NCBI GenBank assembly: GCA_944390115.1
Contig: CALXOW010000100.1
Span: 34,583-98,582, forward strand
DNA from: an uncultured Anaerobiospirillum sp.
GTDB taxonomy: Bacteria > Pseudomonadota > Gammaproteobacteria > Enterobacterales > Succinivibrionaceae
Reading direction: 5' to 3'
Length of the DNA: 64,000 nt
The notes below the pieces were generated by a model. It had not been told where the DNA came from. It worked only from the letters and a program-made list of their open reading frames with translations, and made no database searches. Of the stretch, positions 1 to 8,650 are shown piece by piece. The translations under genes and the position numbers were made by a program. The number at the start of each line of letters is the position of its first letter. Positions within the stretch are counted from its first letter, which is position 1.

Positions 1-939
1 ATGGCGAATCTCGACAAAGCGCTGGGCAAAGTCGTTGGCGGACTTAGTTAAATTCTCCTTCCAGTCTGCGACATTGGAGCTTGGCTCATTGTTCGATTGG
101 AAAGCAGCAGCGCGCTTTTGTGGATCGGAGTAGCCCTCTAAGACCAGCTGATCGACATTGTCATAGGCGCGATCTAAGGTCAGGCCTAAACCACGCAGAT
201 CCACTAAGCTGATGTTATTTAAGGCGGTGATGTCCTTGGAGATGGCCTCGCGTAAGGCGACGATCTCGTCCTCTTGCATGCCAACTAAGAGCTCATCGGC
301 CTTGGTTAACATCCAGACAGCGGCCTTGATGTCCTTTTCAAAGATAGCCTTAGCGGCGGCGTTGTTGACCATAAAGTAGCTTTCAGCGAGCTTCCAATCA
401 TTAGGATTGCGCTCGGCAAAGCTTTGCAGCTTGGCGTCCAGAGCCGAAACGGTGGCACCTTGTTGCTGCTGGGCCGAGACGACGCCATTGATCGTCTGAC
501 CTAAGCTCTGATAATTCTGGTTTAAGCTGCCTAAGGCTTGTTGCAGCGTGGTGTTTTGCTGCTGCGTCAGCTCAAAGGAGCTGGCACTGCGCTCAATGCT
601 GGCAACCGCCGAGCTAATCTGCTGCTTCGTGGCCTCAGAGTTGGCATCGAGCTTTAACAGTGCGTTTTGGTTTTGGTAGGCGGTAAAACCAGCAAAACCA
701 GCGCCGACCAAGGCGATCACTACGACCAGCCACAGCAAGCCGTGCTTGCTGCCGGAGTTTTGAGCTTGGAGGGTCGCAAGCTGGGCCTTTAAGGAACCAA
801 CTTCGCCTTTGAGCTCATTTAAGGCTGCGGTCTCTTGCGAGACGTACTGTTGATAATCGGTATTCACCATAGCAACCTCAGTTGCTGGGGTCGAAGCAGC
901 ATCGGAAGTGCTGGCAGTGGCGGACGTATTATTAACCAT
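1..939 (-). CDS. hemX: HemX-like membrane protein, C-terminus cut by window edge
   Basis: Partial gene read leftwards from an ATG at 939 (AGGGA ribosome site about 8 nt upstream) and open to base 1; 313 residues are visible. A soluble Ala/Ser/Thr-rich start and a short coiled-coil stretch lead into one hydrophobic helix (LLWLVVVIALVGAGFAGF, about residues 67-84). A Gln-rich coiled coil follows, then the family core with WKLAESYFMVNNAAAKA and the D-K-AVWMLTKAD segment. These are typical of HemX, a single-pass inner-membrane protein encoded with the uroporphyrinogen-III synthase hemD. Its biochemical role is not settled and it should not be read as a methyltransferase. Divergence from cyaA is the same arrangement as in Escherichia coli, which supports the call. 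Confidence 0.88.
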   Translation of the reverse strand, partial: MVNNTSATASTSDAASTPATEVAMVNTDYQQYVSQETAALNELKGEVGSLKAQLATLQAQNSGSKHGLLWLVVVIALVGAGFAGFTAYQNQNALLKLDANSEATKQQISSAVASIERSASSFELTQQQNTTLQQALGSLNQNYQSLGQTINGVVSAQQQQGATVSALDAKLQSFAERNPNDWKLAESYFMVNNAAAKAIFEKDIKAAVWMLTKADELLVGMQEDEIVALREAISKDITALNNISLVDLRGLGLTLDRAYDNVDQLVLEGYSDPQKRAAAFQSNNEPSSNVADWKENLTKSANDFAQRFVEIRH

Positions 940-1159
940 TTTGATCCCTGCTGGGTCTTGCAAACAAACTGGGCCTTAAACCAAAACAGGCTCGAGGCTC
1001 TGCCGGTAAGGGCTTTTGCCCGCTTTCGGCGCATGCGCGCTAGGGCAAGTAGCGGTGCGCCACCCATAGGCGCTAAGAATGGATTTTAGCACCAAAAGGC
1101 CCCCGCTTTTAGGACGTAGCCCGCAACTTAGCGCTGGGACCGCATTGCCATGCACCAAA

Positions 1160-1175
1160 TGTGCGGGCGCTCACT
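1160..1175 (+). promoter_or_regulatory. CRP-like site in the cyaA promoter
   Basis: TGTGC-GGGCGC-TCACT fits the CRP half-site pattern TGTGA-N6-TCACA at 8 of 10 positions with exact 6-bp spacing. It lies between hemX and cyaA and is centred about 46 bp upstream of the start point predicted from the TATAAT at 1202-1207. Feedback of cAMP-CRP on cyaA is known in enterobacteria, so an autoregulatory role is plausible but inferred. Confidence 0.4.
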
Positions 1176-1201
1176 TGTCATAACAGCTATGAGGGCTGCG
1201 C

Positions 1202-1207
1202 TATAAT
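1202..1207 (+). promoter_or_regulatory. cyaA -10 box
   Basis: A perfect TATAAT lies 50 bp upstream of the cyaA ATG at 1257. TTGTCA at 1175-1180 is the best -35 match, but its 21-bp spacing is too long, so the promoter may rely on an activator. The rest of 940-1256 shows no gene. Confidence 0.45.
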
Positions 1208-1256
1208 TGACCAGATTGGTCGGGCATTTGGGCATTTTCTCTTTTGGGCAGCGGGC

Positions 1257-4200
1257 ATGGTTTACATCAGCAAACAGCAGATTTTGACGCGCTTTCGACG
1301 CTACAAGGCGCTCAATGCAACGCGCTTACAGCGCGCCCGTGCCCTGATGGGCCCTAGGGCGCGGCGCGGCCTTGAGGTCGTGCCGGTGCTCTTGCACTAC
1401 AACCATATCTGCTTGCCCGGTTACCGCCCCGGTTATATCCCGCATGGCATCGATCTTTTTACCCCCAATGAATTTCAACTGGGCTATTTGCGCTCGATCT
1501 TAGCCGAGAGCTTAAGTGAGGCCTGTTTAGACACCCAAGATGCCTTAGCCGATGATGCCCCTGATGCTGAGCGCGCCGCGCGCGCCCAGCAACGAGCCGC
1601 CCAAGAGCTCAATAAGGCAGAACTGCTAGCCTCCATTCCGCCCTTAGAGGAGCCGGTGCAGCACGATATCTTGGGTCTGTATGCCATGGGCTCGACCTCG
1701 TCCATTGGTCAATCGCAGGGCTCCGACCTCGATATCTGGGTCTGTGTGCGCGCCCACATTAGTCCTGAGGGCATCAGTGCGCTCCAGGATAAGTGCCGCT
1801 TTATCACCACCTACGTCAAATCCCTGGGTGTGGACTTAAACCTCTTTGTCACCCCCGAAGATCGCTTCACCAATTTCCAGCCGGACCAATTAGACGAGGA
1901 AAATTGCGGCAGCGCGCAGAACTTGTTCTTATTAGACGAGTTCTACCGCTCGTCGATTCGCCTGTGCGGGCGCTACATTATTTGGTACCTCATCTCGACC
2001 CAGGAGGAGCAAAGCGCCTATCAAGACTACGTCAAGTTTCTGCTCGAGGGCAAGTCGCAGCTGCCGAAGTTTAGCGCTCCCTTAAGCGCGCCTCCGGTCA
2101 AACCGGGCCTTAGCACCCACGGTATGTCCCATATCCTGATGTCGGCCTTAATTGGCGACGATGAGGCTTACTACGCCCAAAACGAGGTGACGTTCGAGGT
2201 GCCAAGAAGCAGCTCCTACGAAAACCGTCCGGTGGCCACCACCAACTCAGGCAAAGGGGAGAGCCGCTTAGATAAGATCAAGGGCTGGTATCACAAGTTA
2301 AAGGGCCCGAGCGACCCTAAGGAACAGCTTAGCGCCGCCACCTTGACCTATCGCTCGTCGTACTCAGGCAGCTCCAGCGCGCGCTCGACCTCAAGTAGCC
2401 TCCCAGAGCCGGATCTAGAGCGCGTTAACCCCTTAGAGGTAGCGGTAGCCAATAATGGCTTGGAGCTGGCCGATCCCACAGTCTATCCGGTCACCAGCCT
2501 GGGTTTAGGCCATACTTCGGGGGCGGGCTTAGGCCCAGCTTCAGGCTTAGGCCCAGAGACAGGAGCGGCCGCGCTCGAGGCACGGGACAGCGTGCTCGAG
2601 ACTGAGGGGGCTGCGGTGTCAGTAGCAGCGCCCGTCCCTGACGCTGCCTACAATCAGCCTCTTGAGAGCTGGAAGCAGCCTTATCCTGATTTAAGCGTCC
2701 AGGAAAGTGAAGCTTTAGCCCAGTCCTTAAGTGAGCGGCGCGACTTTGTGTTGCCGCCCGAGCAGCTCCCTGAGGAGGTGCCGAAGGTAACCAGCGCCTC
2801 TGGCTTTGAGCGTTTGGTCCAAGCCATGGGCGTAAGTCCGGTGCCGCTGTGGGGCAGCAATGTGGGCCGGGCTCTGTCTTATGCTTCAGCCCTGACCTCG
2901 AGCTCTAATGACACGGCGCCCGCACCGCGTGATGAGCCAGTCAATCCCTATAGTGATACCTATATTGGGCCGTACCAGGACACGCTCGGCCCAAGTGATG
3001 CGGAGAGCTATTCTGGGGCCGATGTCCGCGCAGGGGCGAGCAATGGCAAAGTCGGCGATCGCCTGCGCCGTATCGCTGAAAGTAGCCTCATCTTGCCGAC
3101 GGTAGAAGAGTGCGAAGAGCTCGCCCAGCGTGATGGCTGGGTCGAGGGGGAAGCCCCGCTTGATGCCAACGAGTGGTTTGACTTTGGTACTGTGGTCTTT
3201 AGCTCCCCAACTGAGTACTTTGGCTCGGGTTTGTGGCTCTTGTACAAGGGCATTGATTCGCCCTTCAAGGTCGTGCTCAAGATTCTGCTGATGGAGGCCT
3301 ATTCAAGTTCCTACCCTCACACCCGCCTCTTGTCCTCAGAGCTTAAGGACTACATGCTCTCGCATGATGGCTACAGCCTCGATCTCGATTCGTACTATCT
3401 GATGTACCTCAAGGTGTCCCAGTACCTGCAAGAGTGCGGCAATAGTGAGCGCCTGGAGCTGATGCGCAAGTGCTTTTACTTAAAGCTCTATATGGGCCTC
3501 AATCAAGCAAGTGACACCTACCGCGCCGACGATAAGTTAAAACGCGAGCTCTTAGATAAGTTAAGCTCGCGCTGGGGCTGGAGTAAGGAATTTTTAACTG
3601 AGCTTGAGAATGTCTCAGGCTGGAAGATGAACCAGGCGCGCCGCTTCAATCGCGAGGTCTTTAACACCTTAATTGAAAGCTACTTAGCGCTGCTGCGCTT
3701 TACCGTGCGCCACGGCATTGAGTACGCCATTACCTCCGATGACGCCGGCGTGCTCTCACGTAAGCTTTATGCAGCCTTTGATCGCTACCCTGGCAAGATC
3801 TTGGTCATGCACACCTCGCTCTTCCACAATTTAGAAGAGCGCCATCTGACCTTTATTTGCCCCAGCCCCCAGAGCTTATGCCGCAAGGGCTGGCATTTGT
3901 ACACTGCCGCCAACTATGACATTGGCTTGCTCAATCAGCGCGTCACCTATATCGGCACGCGCTTAAGTGAGGTCGTGGCTTGGTCCTGCTTTAATGGCCT
4001 TTTGACCCCACGCACTAAGATTCATGTCGCGGGCAATACCAAGGGCGTGACCCCAAGCAAGATTAAGCAGTTAAGTAGCGATATCATGCGCGTGCTCGAG
4101 CCCAGCATGAACCAAGTATCCGAGCAAAGCATGCAGCGCGGCTTTAAGCTCAAGTCCTGCGTGGTGGTGGTCAATTTAGAAGAGGACAATACTAATCTCT

Positions 4201-5273
4201 TAAAGAATCAGGTTCTCGATAACGAATATGGCTCGACCCTGTGCTACGGCCATCAGCGCCTGTGCCTAGTAGGCTCAGTGGATCTCATTGTGGTCAATGC
4301 CTGGGGCGAGGCAATCACGATTAGTTTACCCAGCGGCGAGGAAGGTGTGGTCGAGCTCTTGGCGACCTTGTTGCGCATTGTCACCAATAGCTTGAGCCTA
4401 ACTCCGATGCCGCCACCTGAACCGCTGGTGCCGGAAAATAGCGCGCGTTATGCCGCAAGCAAGCTCACCCAAGCAAGTGCCCTAGCCCAATCGGCGATCG
4501 GGATTGGCGCGCAAGCGGAGGTCGGGGCCAGCAGCTTGGCCTACGCCGAGGGCGTGCTCCAAGGGGCAGACGTACCTCATCTTAAGGCACCGCCGCCGCT
4601 CGTATCCTCAGCGAGCTTATTGGGCGCGCTCGCACCGCATAGCATGAGCGTCCCAAGTAAGAGTGGGACTGAGAGCGAGCGCGCCATTGCGACCAATGAA
4701 GAGCTCACCGAGCTCTTAAGCCATATTGAAGTGTGCTCCTATGCCGAGTCCTATCAAGACCTCATCAAGTACGATTTGGAGTCGACGGTGCGCCAAGTGT
4801 GCAATTGCCTTTTGAGCACGGGCTCGAGTGAGTACGTTTTTGAGGTCGGGCGCAATTCCTATATTGCGCGCACTGTGGGCGAGCGCGGCGTGAAGATCAA
4901 CAAGAAGAGTGTCTTTGGCTCAAATGAGTTTGATATCAGCGTGGTGCCCGGCTACGGCATGCGCCCCGAGTACGCGCTGCAAGTGCCGCCGATTGTCGAT
5001 CGCTATGCCAACACCGGCATTCTCCAGTACTTCTTTATGCCGCTGCCTGATAAGGGGCACTGGGATATCTACATCGTTAATGAGCGCAATGAGGTCAACA
5101 TCTACCACGACTATTACGGCTCGCGCGCGTCCTTGGTGAACGCGATCAATCGTTTCTACACCCAGCAAAGCCAGAGCCGCTTGCTGCGCACCGCGCGCTT
5201 TAATCTGCCGCAGTACTACGTGCTCTCGCAGGACCAGCGTAGCCTGCACCCCTTCACCATTCACAGCGACTAA
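1257..5273 (+). CDS. cyaA: Class I adenylate cyclase with two large insertions
   Basis: Makes cAMP from ATP for CRP signalling; cytoplasmic. The N-terminal nucleotidyltransferase domain carries GSTSSIGQSQGSDLDIWVC, with the two catalytic aspartates of the DLD motif. The C-terminal regulatory half (LWLLYKGIDSPFKVVLKILL, RKLYAAFDRYPGK, NQRVTYIGTRLSEVVAWSCFNGLL) follows the E. coli enzyme closely. It has 1,338 residues against about 850 in E. coli. The excess is a Ser/Gly/Pro/Ala-rich insertion at about residues 268-633, between the catalytic and regulatory parts, and a second of about 95 residues (nt ~4420-4720). ATG 1257 was chosen because protein similarity begins there and a TATAAT lies just upstream; the frame stays open back to a GTG at 1161. 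The ribosome site is weak. Confidence 0.96.
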   Translation: MVYISKQQILTRFRRYKALNATRLQRARALMGPRARRGLEVVPVLLHYNHICLPGYRPGYIPHGIDLFTPNEFQLGYLRSILAESLSEACLDTQDALADDAPDAERAARAQQRAAQELNKAELLASIPPLEEPVQHDILGLYAMGSTSSIGQSQGSDLDIWVCVRAHISPEGISALQDKCRFITTYVKSLGVDLNLFVTPEDRFTNFQPDQLDEENCGSAQNLFLLDEFYRSSIRLCGRYIIWYLISTQEEQSAYQDYVKFLLEGKSQLPKFSAPLSAPPVKPGLSTHGMSHILMSALIGDDEAYYAQNEVTFEVPRSSSYENRPVATTNSGKGESRLDKIKGWYHKLKGPSDPKEQLSAATLTYRSSYSGSSSARSTSSSLPEPDLERVNPLEVAVANNGLELADPTVYPVTSLGLGHTSGAGLGPASGLGPETGAAALEARDSVLETEGAAVSVAAPVPDAAYNQPLESWKQPYPDLSVQESEALAQSLSERRDFVLPPEQLPEEVPKVTSASGFERLVQAMGVSPVPLWGSNVGRALSYASALTSSSNDTAPAPRDEPVNPYSDTYIGPYQDTLGPSDAESYSGADVRAGASNGKVGDRLRRIAESSLILPTVEECEELAQRDGWVEGEAPLDANEWFDFGTVVFSSPTEYFGSGLWLLYKGIDSPFKVVLKILLMEAYSSSYPHTRLLSSELKDYMLSHDGYSLDLDSYYLMYLKVSQYLQECGNSERLELMRKCFYLKLYMGLNQASDTYRADDKLKRELLDKLSSRWGWSKEFLTELENVSGWKMNQARRFNREVFNTLIESYLALLRFTVRHGIEYAITSDDAGVLSRKLYAAFDRYPGKILVMHTSLFHNLEERHLTFICPSPQSLCRKGWHLYTAANYDIGLLNQRVTYIGTRLSEVVAWSCFNGLLTPRTKIHVAGNTKGVTPSKIKQLSSDIMRVLEPSMNQVSEQSMQRGFKLKSCVVVVNLEEDNTNLLKNQVLDNEYGSTLCYGHQRLCLVGSVDLIVVNAWGEAITISLPSGEEGVVELLATLLRIVTNSLSLTPMPPPEPLVPENSARYAASKLTQASALAQSAIGIGAQAEVGASSLAYAEGVLQGADVPHLKAPPPLVSSASLLGALAPHSMSVPSKSGTESERAIATNEELTELLSHIEVCSYAESYQDLIKYDLESTVRQVCNCLLSTGSSEYVFEVGRNSYIARTVGERGVKINKKSVFGSNEFDISVVPGYGMRPEYALQVPPIVDRYANTGILQYFFMPLPDKGHWDIYIVNERNEVNIYHDYYGSRASLVNAINRFYTQQSQSRLLRTARFNLPQYYVLSQDQRSLHPFTIHSD

Positions 5274-5281
5274 TCACAAAA

Positions 5282-5321
5282 AAAGCTCACCATGCCTGTG
5301 GTACCACACATGGTGAGCTTT
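5282..5321 (-). terminator. Terminator for the GH91 gene, between convergent genes
   Basis: A 13-bp perfect stem (AAAGCTCACCATG with CATGGTGAGCTTT) encloses the palindrome TGTGGTACCACA. Read on the minus strand it is followed by a run of seven T, so it works best for the leftward GH91 gene. On the plus strand (cyaA) it has no T-run. Confidence 0.8.
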
Positions 5322-5371
5322 GGAGTAAAGAGGTGTGTAACCTCATTGAGTTGGAAATGAGTAGGGCGTGG

Positions 5372-6736
5372 TTAGGCTAAAGCCCGCACCTTGTTGTGCT
5401 GGCAATCGATCGAGAGCTCGGATGCGCTGCCGCAATCTAAAACGATGTTAGCTTGGGCCGCCGGAGCCACTTGGACGTTGAGCATCGGTAGTGGTTGCAA
5501 GTTACCTGCGGTTAAGAGCGATGCCACTTGGGTGTTAAAGCAGTCGCTGGCCAAGGCCGGAGCACTTTGCGGTGCAGCTACCTTGGTGCCTACGATATGG
5601 TTAGTGGCGATGTAATTGCTGTGGCCGCTTACCACCTTGAGTGCGACCGGACGAAGGTCGGTGCAACCTTGTGGAAACTTGAGGTATTGCGGATCGATGT
5701 TCTCTGAGATGTGATTGCCGATGATCGAGTTGTGGGAGCCCTCAATGACGATTAGACCATAGTCGTCGCTCAGGCCGTTATCGTAGTCTTGCATCGGGGC
5801 CCATGGCTCGCGCTCGCGCAAGAAGTGGTTGGCGGCAACCAAGTTCTCGGTACTGCCCTGATCTAGGATCAACATGCCCGGATAGAACGAGTGCAAGCGA
5901 TTTGAGGTAATGTTAGAGCGGGTAATATTGCTCAAGTGCAGCGAGCTTTTACCGCGTGGGAACACGTTGTTGGCCGCGATGAGCAAGCCGCCAAAGTTGC
6001 AAGCGTAAATGCTGTACCCCTTGTAGCCCGCACCAATTAAGTTGTTGGAGACCTTAGAGGCTTGGCCACTGCCGCGCAGCTCAATGCAATTGCCGCACTC
6101 GGCTACAAAGTTATTATCAATGGTGAGGGCGTCGGCTTCGTAGATGGTGATGCCGTGTTCTAAATACACCAAGCCCATTGCGCTAATGCGAGTGGAATCA
6201 TTGGCGCTTGCGATATAAATACCGGTTTTGCCGTTTTCGTAGGTGTTCTCAACATCAGGACGGCCAGAAGCATCGGCCACAAAGTGCAGGCCATCGATGC
6301 AAAAGTTTTCAAACTCAATGGAGCTCAAGCGGGGATTGCCCGAGCGCTTAACCAAAATCGCTGCACCTAAGGCTTCATCTTGTTGATTACCTGGCAAGTC
6401 GTTGATGATGCGGCTGCCACCCGGCCATACCTCATGCCACGATTTGATTTCTTCGGGGGTGGTGTTAAAACGGATTGAGGACGAGGTAAAGCCGTGGCCT
6501 TCGCCTTTGATCTTAAGATAGCTCAGGTCGATGAGCGCTTGGGTGCGCAGGTGATAGTCGCCTGCTGGAATGAAGATGGTGGCGCCGGGCTTACCGCCTG
6601 AGTTTTCATCAACCTTGTTTTGGTGTTGCTTGATATCGGCCACGATGGCATTGATGACGGCGCCGATGTCTTCAAAGGCGTTGAGGTTATGCTCGGGGGC
6701 CCAAGTGGTTACGTCGTAGAAGTTATGGCTGTTCAT
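5372..6736 (-). CDS. GH91-family inulin fructotransferase / difructose-anhydride III hydrolase
   Basis: A right-handed beta-helix protein of 454 residues. DIGAVINAIVADIKQ, ATIFIPAGDYHLRTQ, NGKTGIYIASANDSTRI, ECGNCIELRGSGQA and LHSFYPGMLILDQG are recognisable signatures of glycoside hydrolase family 91. That family contains inulin fructotransferases (inulin to difructose anhydride I or III) and DFA-III hydrolases. The acidic pair D207 and E219 lies where the family has its catalytic acids. There is no signal peptide (it starts MNSHNFYDV), unlike the secreted inulin-cleaving members. With a sugar transporter next door, an intracellular enzyme acting on imported difructose anhydride is the better guess. 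It is the second gene after the transporter on the minus strand, 197 bp downstream across a tandem repeat. Family assignment is firm; the exact reaction is inferred. Confidence 0.85.
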   Translation of the reverse strand: MNSHNFYDVTTWAPEHNLNAFEDIGAVINAIVADIKQHQNKVDENSGGKPGATIFIPAGDYHLRTQALIDLSYLKIKGEGHGFTSSSIRFNTTPEEIKSWHEVWPGGSRIINDLPGNQQDEALGAAILVKRSGNPRLSSIEFENFCIDGLHFVADASGRPDVENTYENGKTGIYIASANDSTRISAMGLVYLEHGITIYEADALTIDNNFVAECGNCIELRGSGQASKVSNNLIGAGYKGYSIYACNFGGLLIAANNVFPRGKSSLHLSNITRSNITSNRLHSFYPGMLILDQGSTENLVAANHFLREREPWAPMQDYDNGLSDDYGLIVIEGSHNSIIGNHISENIDPQYLKFPQGCTDLRPVALKVVSGHSNYIATNHIVGTKVAAPQSAPALASDCFNTQVASLLTAGNLQPLPMLNVQVAPAAQANIVLDCGSASELSIDCQHNKVRALA

Positions 6737-6760
6737 AATGATTTCCTAGGCTAAGGCAGC

Positions 6761-6868
6761 GCTTACCTTTGAGGGCATAGGCTTATCCCTAGGGACATAG
6801 GCTTGCCCCTAGGGGCATAGGCTTATCCCTAGGGGCATAGGCTTACCCTTGGGGACATAGGCTTATCC
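6761..6868. repeat. 20-bp tandem repeat, five units plus a partial one
   Basis: Consecutive 20-bp units start at 6761, 6781, 6801, 6821 and 6841, with a truncated sixth at 6861. Consensus is about GCTTATCCCTAGGGGCATAG; each unit holds the near-palindrome CCCTAGGG. It fills the gap between the transporter and GH91 genes. Confidence 0.93.
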
Positions 6869-6933
6869 GTGCACTGCGTGAGCTGACCTATGTCCCATGG
6901 GATGGAGATTAAGCGCTGCTATTAGGGCTATGG

Positions 6934-8328
6934 TTAGTTGGCTTTTGGTTGGGCGGTTTTGGCGCGGGCGGTCAGTTCGCGCTTGATTTGGTTCAAGAAG
7001 CCTTGCTTGAGCTTGAAAAAGTGCACCATGATGGCGCTGATAAAGTAGCAGACCATGGGAATGAGGCTGAAGGTGATAATGATGCCTTGCAACGTGGCCT
7101 CATTTTGCTCGGGCTGATTGGCGACATAGCCGGTGTAGGCTAAGATGGCTGCGACTAAGGAACCGGCGATGGCTAAACCTAGCTTGAGCATGAAGAGGTT
7201 GCCGGCAAAGGAGATGCCGGTTAAGCGGCGGTGCAGCTTCCACTCGCCATACTCGTCGACGTCCGACATCATTGCCCAGAGAATCGGGCCTGATTGCACT
7301 AAGTGCAGCACGTTGATCACGATAAAGAGCGTGAGCAGCGGCACTAATGACTTCGGATCAACAAAGTACAACAAGAGCGAAAGTACGCCTAAAATCAGGT
7401 TGATAACGCGGAACAGTACCACCTTGTCAAAACGGTCGGTTAAAGGCTTGGCAATGACACTACCCACCATATTGCAGGCTACGCCCAAAGCCATGAAGAA
7501 GGTGATGAAGGCGACTGATGCATGCATCACGTAGGTCGCGTAATAGATAGTAACCGCACCGCGCGTGAAGGCTGGGAAGACGTTGACGAAGGTGATGGCG
7601 ATCATCAAAAGCCATTGGTCGTTGTGCACGATGGCCTTGAGATCTTGTCTCAGGGAGCCATCGGACTTAGGGGCGCGAACGCGCTCACGAATGGCCCAGA
7701 AACAGAACAAGAACATTAAGGTGGCGCCGGTACCCAAGATGATCATGGCGTATTGCATGCCCTGAGCGCGATCGCCTGAACCTAAGAAATCGGACAAAGG
7801 CAGAATGGACGAGGACACTATGAGTGTAGCCAAGCCATTGAGAAAGAAGCGCCACGACAGGCATGACATGCGCTCACGCTCGTTTAATGTGATGACACCG
7901 GCGACCGAGCAATAAGGGATGTTGATTGCGGTGTAGATGAGCGACATGAGCAAGTAGGTCAGATAGGCATAGATGACTTTGCCCGTAGGCCCTAGATCTG
8001 GGGTACTGAACATGACAATGGCGCCCAAACCATAAGGCACGGCCATCCACAGGAGCCATGGGCGAAATTTGCCATAACGGCTCACGGTGCGATCGCAGAT
8101 CGCACCCATGATAGGGTCGGTGAAGGCATCAACGATGCGAATCACCAAGAACAGGGTCGCAACGATTTGCGGTTCTAAGCCAAAGACATCAGTATAGAAC
8201 CAAGTAAGGTACAGCGAGAGCATGCTCCAGACGATGCAGGAACCGGCATCACCCATGCCGTAACCTATCTTTTCTGAGAGCCGCAATTTTGCAAAAGCAG
8301 CATTTTGTGACAGCGCATCCGTCATCAT
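6934..8328 (-). CDS. GPH-family (MelB-like) sugar:cation symporter
   Basis: A 464-residue, 12-helix inner-membrane transporter. The start KLRLSEKIGYGMGDAGS, then YLTWFYTDVFGL, IVDAFTDPIMGAICDRT and RYGKFRPWLLWMAVP, are hallmarks of the glycoside-pentoside-hexuronide:cation symporters. It is probably the uptake system for the substrate of the GH91 enzyme encoded downstream. ATGATG occurs at the start: GGAGG is 4 nt from the first ATG and 7 nt from the second, so true initiation may be at 8325. Transcription is predicted from the CRP-dependent promoter near 8465, through a LacI-type operator in the leader. Confidence 0.9.
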   Translation of the reverse strand: MMTDALSQNAAFAKLRLSEKIGYGMGDAGSCIVWSMLSLYLTWFYTDVFGLEPQIVATLFLVIRIVDAFTDPIMGAICDRTVSRYGKFRPWLLWMAVPYGLGAIVMFSTPDLGPTGKVIYAYLTYLLMSLIYTAINIPYCSVAGVITLNERERMSCLSWRFFLNGLATLIVSSSILPLSDFLGSGDRAQGMQYAMIILGTGATLMFLFCFWAIRERVRAPKSDGSLRQDLKAIVHNDQWLLMIAITFVNVFPAFTRGAVTIYYATYVMHASVAFITFFMALGVACNMVGSVIAKPLTDRFDKVVLFRVINLILGVLSLLLYFVDPKSLVPLLTLFIVINVLHLVQSGPILWAMMSDVDEYGEWKLHRRLTGISFAGNLFMLKLGLAIAGSLVAAILAYTGYVANQPEQNEATLQGIIITFSLIPMVCYFISAIMVHFFKLKQGFLNQIKRELTARAKTAQPKAN

Positions 8329-8396
8329 GACACCTCCAAAGACACCACAGTTATGCCCGTAACAGGCGTGAGGTAAGGGCTATCCTCAAGAGATAG

Positions 8397-8416
8397 CTTG
8401 ATTGCGCGCAATTAAG
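8397..8416. promoter_or_regulatory. Predicted LacI-family operator in the transporter leader
   Basis: CTTGATTGCGCGCAATTAAG is a 20-bp palindrome with one mismatched pair and a central CpG, the usual form of a LacI/GalR-family operator. It lies about +49 to +68 from the predicted start point of the transporter mRNA, so bound repressor could block elongation or initiation. A small hairpin (GCTATC...GATAGC, 8379-8397) touches its edge. Confidence 0.6.
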
Positions 8417-8471
8417 GCCGCACCAAGGTTATTGGTGGACCATGAGTCACCGCTGCAGTCGGTATGGGCGC

Positions 8472-8514
8472 ATTATATGGGGGGCCTAAAGAGTGGTTTG
8501 TGAGCTCAATCACG
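8472..8514 (-). promoter_or_regulatory. CRP-dependent (class II) promoter of the transporter-GH91 operon
   Basis: On the minus strand a perfect TATAAT occupies 8477-8472, predicting a start near 8465. On the plus strand TGTGA-GCTCAA-TCACG (8499-8514) matches the CRP consensus at 9 of 10 positions. Its centre is 41.5 bp upstream of the predicted start, exactly the class II activator position. The -35 region is poor (CAAACC), as expected of an activator-dependent promoter. Confidence 0.65.
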
Positions 8515-8535
8515 TGTAGTTTTGTTTCACAAATT

Positions 8536-8551
8536 TATGATTGAGTTCACA
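8536..8551. promoter_or_regulatory. Second CRP-like site, facing the regulator gene
   Basis: TATGA-TTGAGT-TCACA fits the CRP pattern at 9 of 10 positions. Its surroundings (8538-8555) are almost a mirror copy of 8496-8512, so the two sites form a long imperfect inverted repeat with centres about 40 bp apart. It could serve the divergent regulator gene or help loop the region. Confidence 0.45.
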
Positions 8552-8650
8552 AAACAAACAGCTTGTTTAAGCTATTTAGTGCTTTTTGAGGTACAAAAAA
8601 AAATTGCTGGTCTTGGTGTGTTACAGAGGAGCTCTCAAGGGAGGAAGGGC

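Noticed and set aside
1161-1256. GTG start at 1161 for cyaA
   Set aside because: The 32 extra residues match nothing, have no ribosome site and would lie upstream of the TATAAT at 1202.
5372-6736. Pectate lyase
   Set aside because: The beta-helix alone could suggest it, but the specific GH91 segments (DIGAVINAIVADIKQ, ECGNCIELRGSG, FYPGMLIL) are decisive.
8522-8650. TTG start at 8522 for the LacI-type regulator
   Set aside because: The DNA-binding domain begins exactly at the ATG 8651, which has a strong ribosome site; the upstream part overlaps the promoter.
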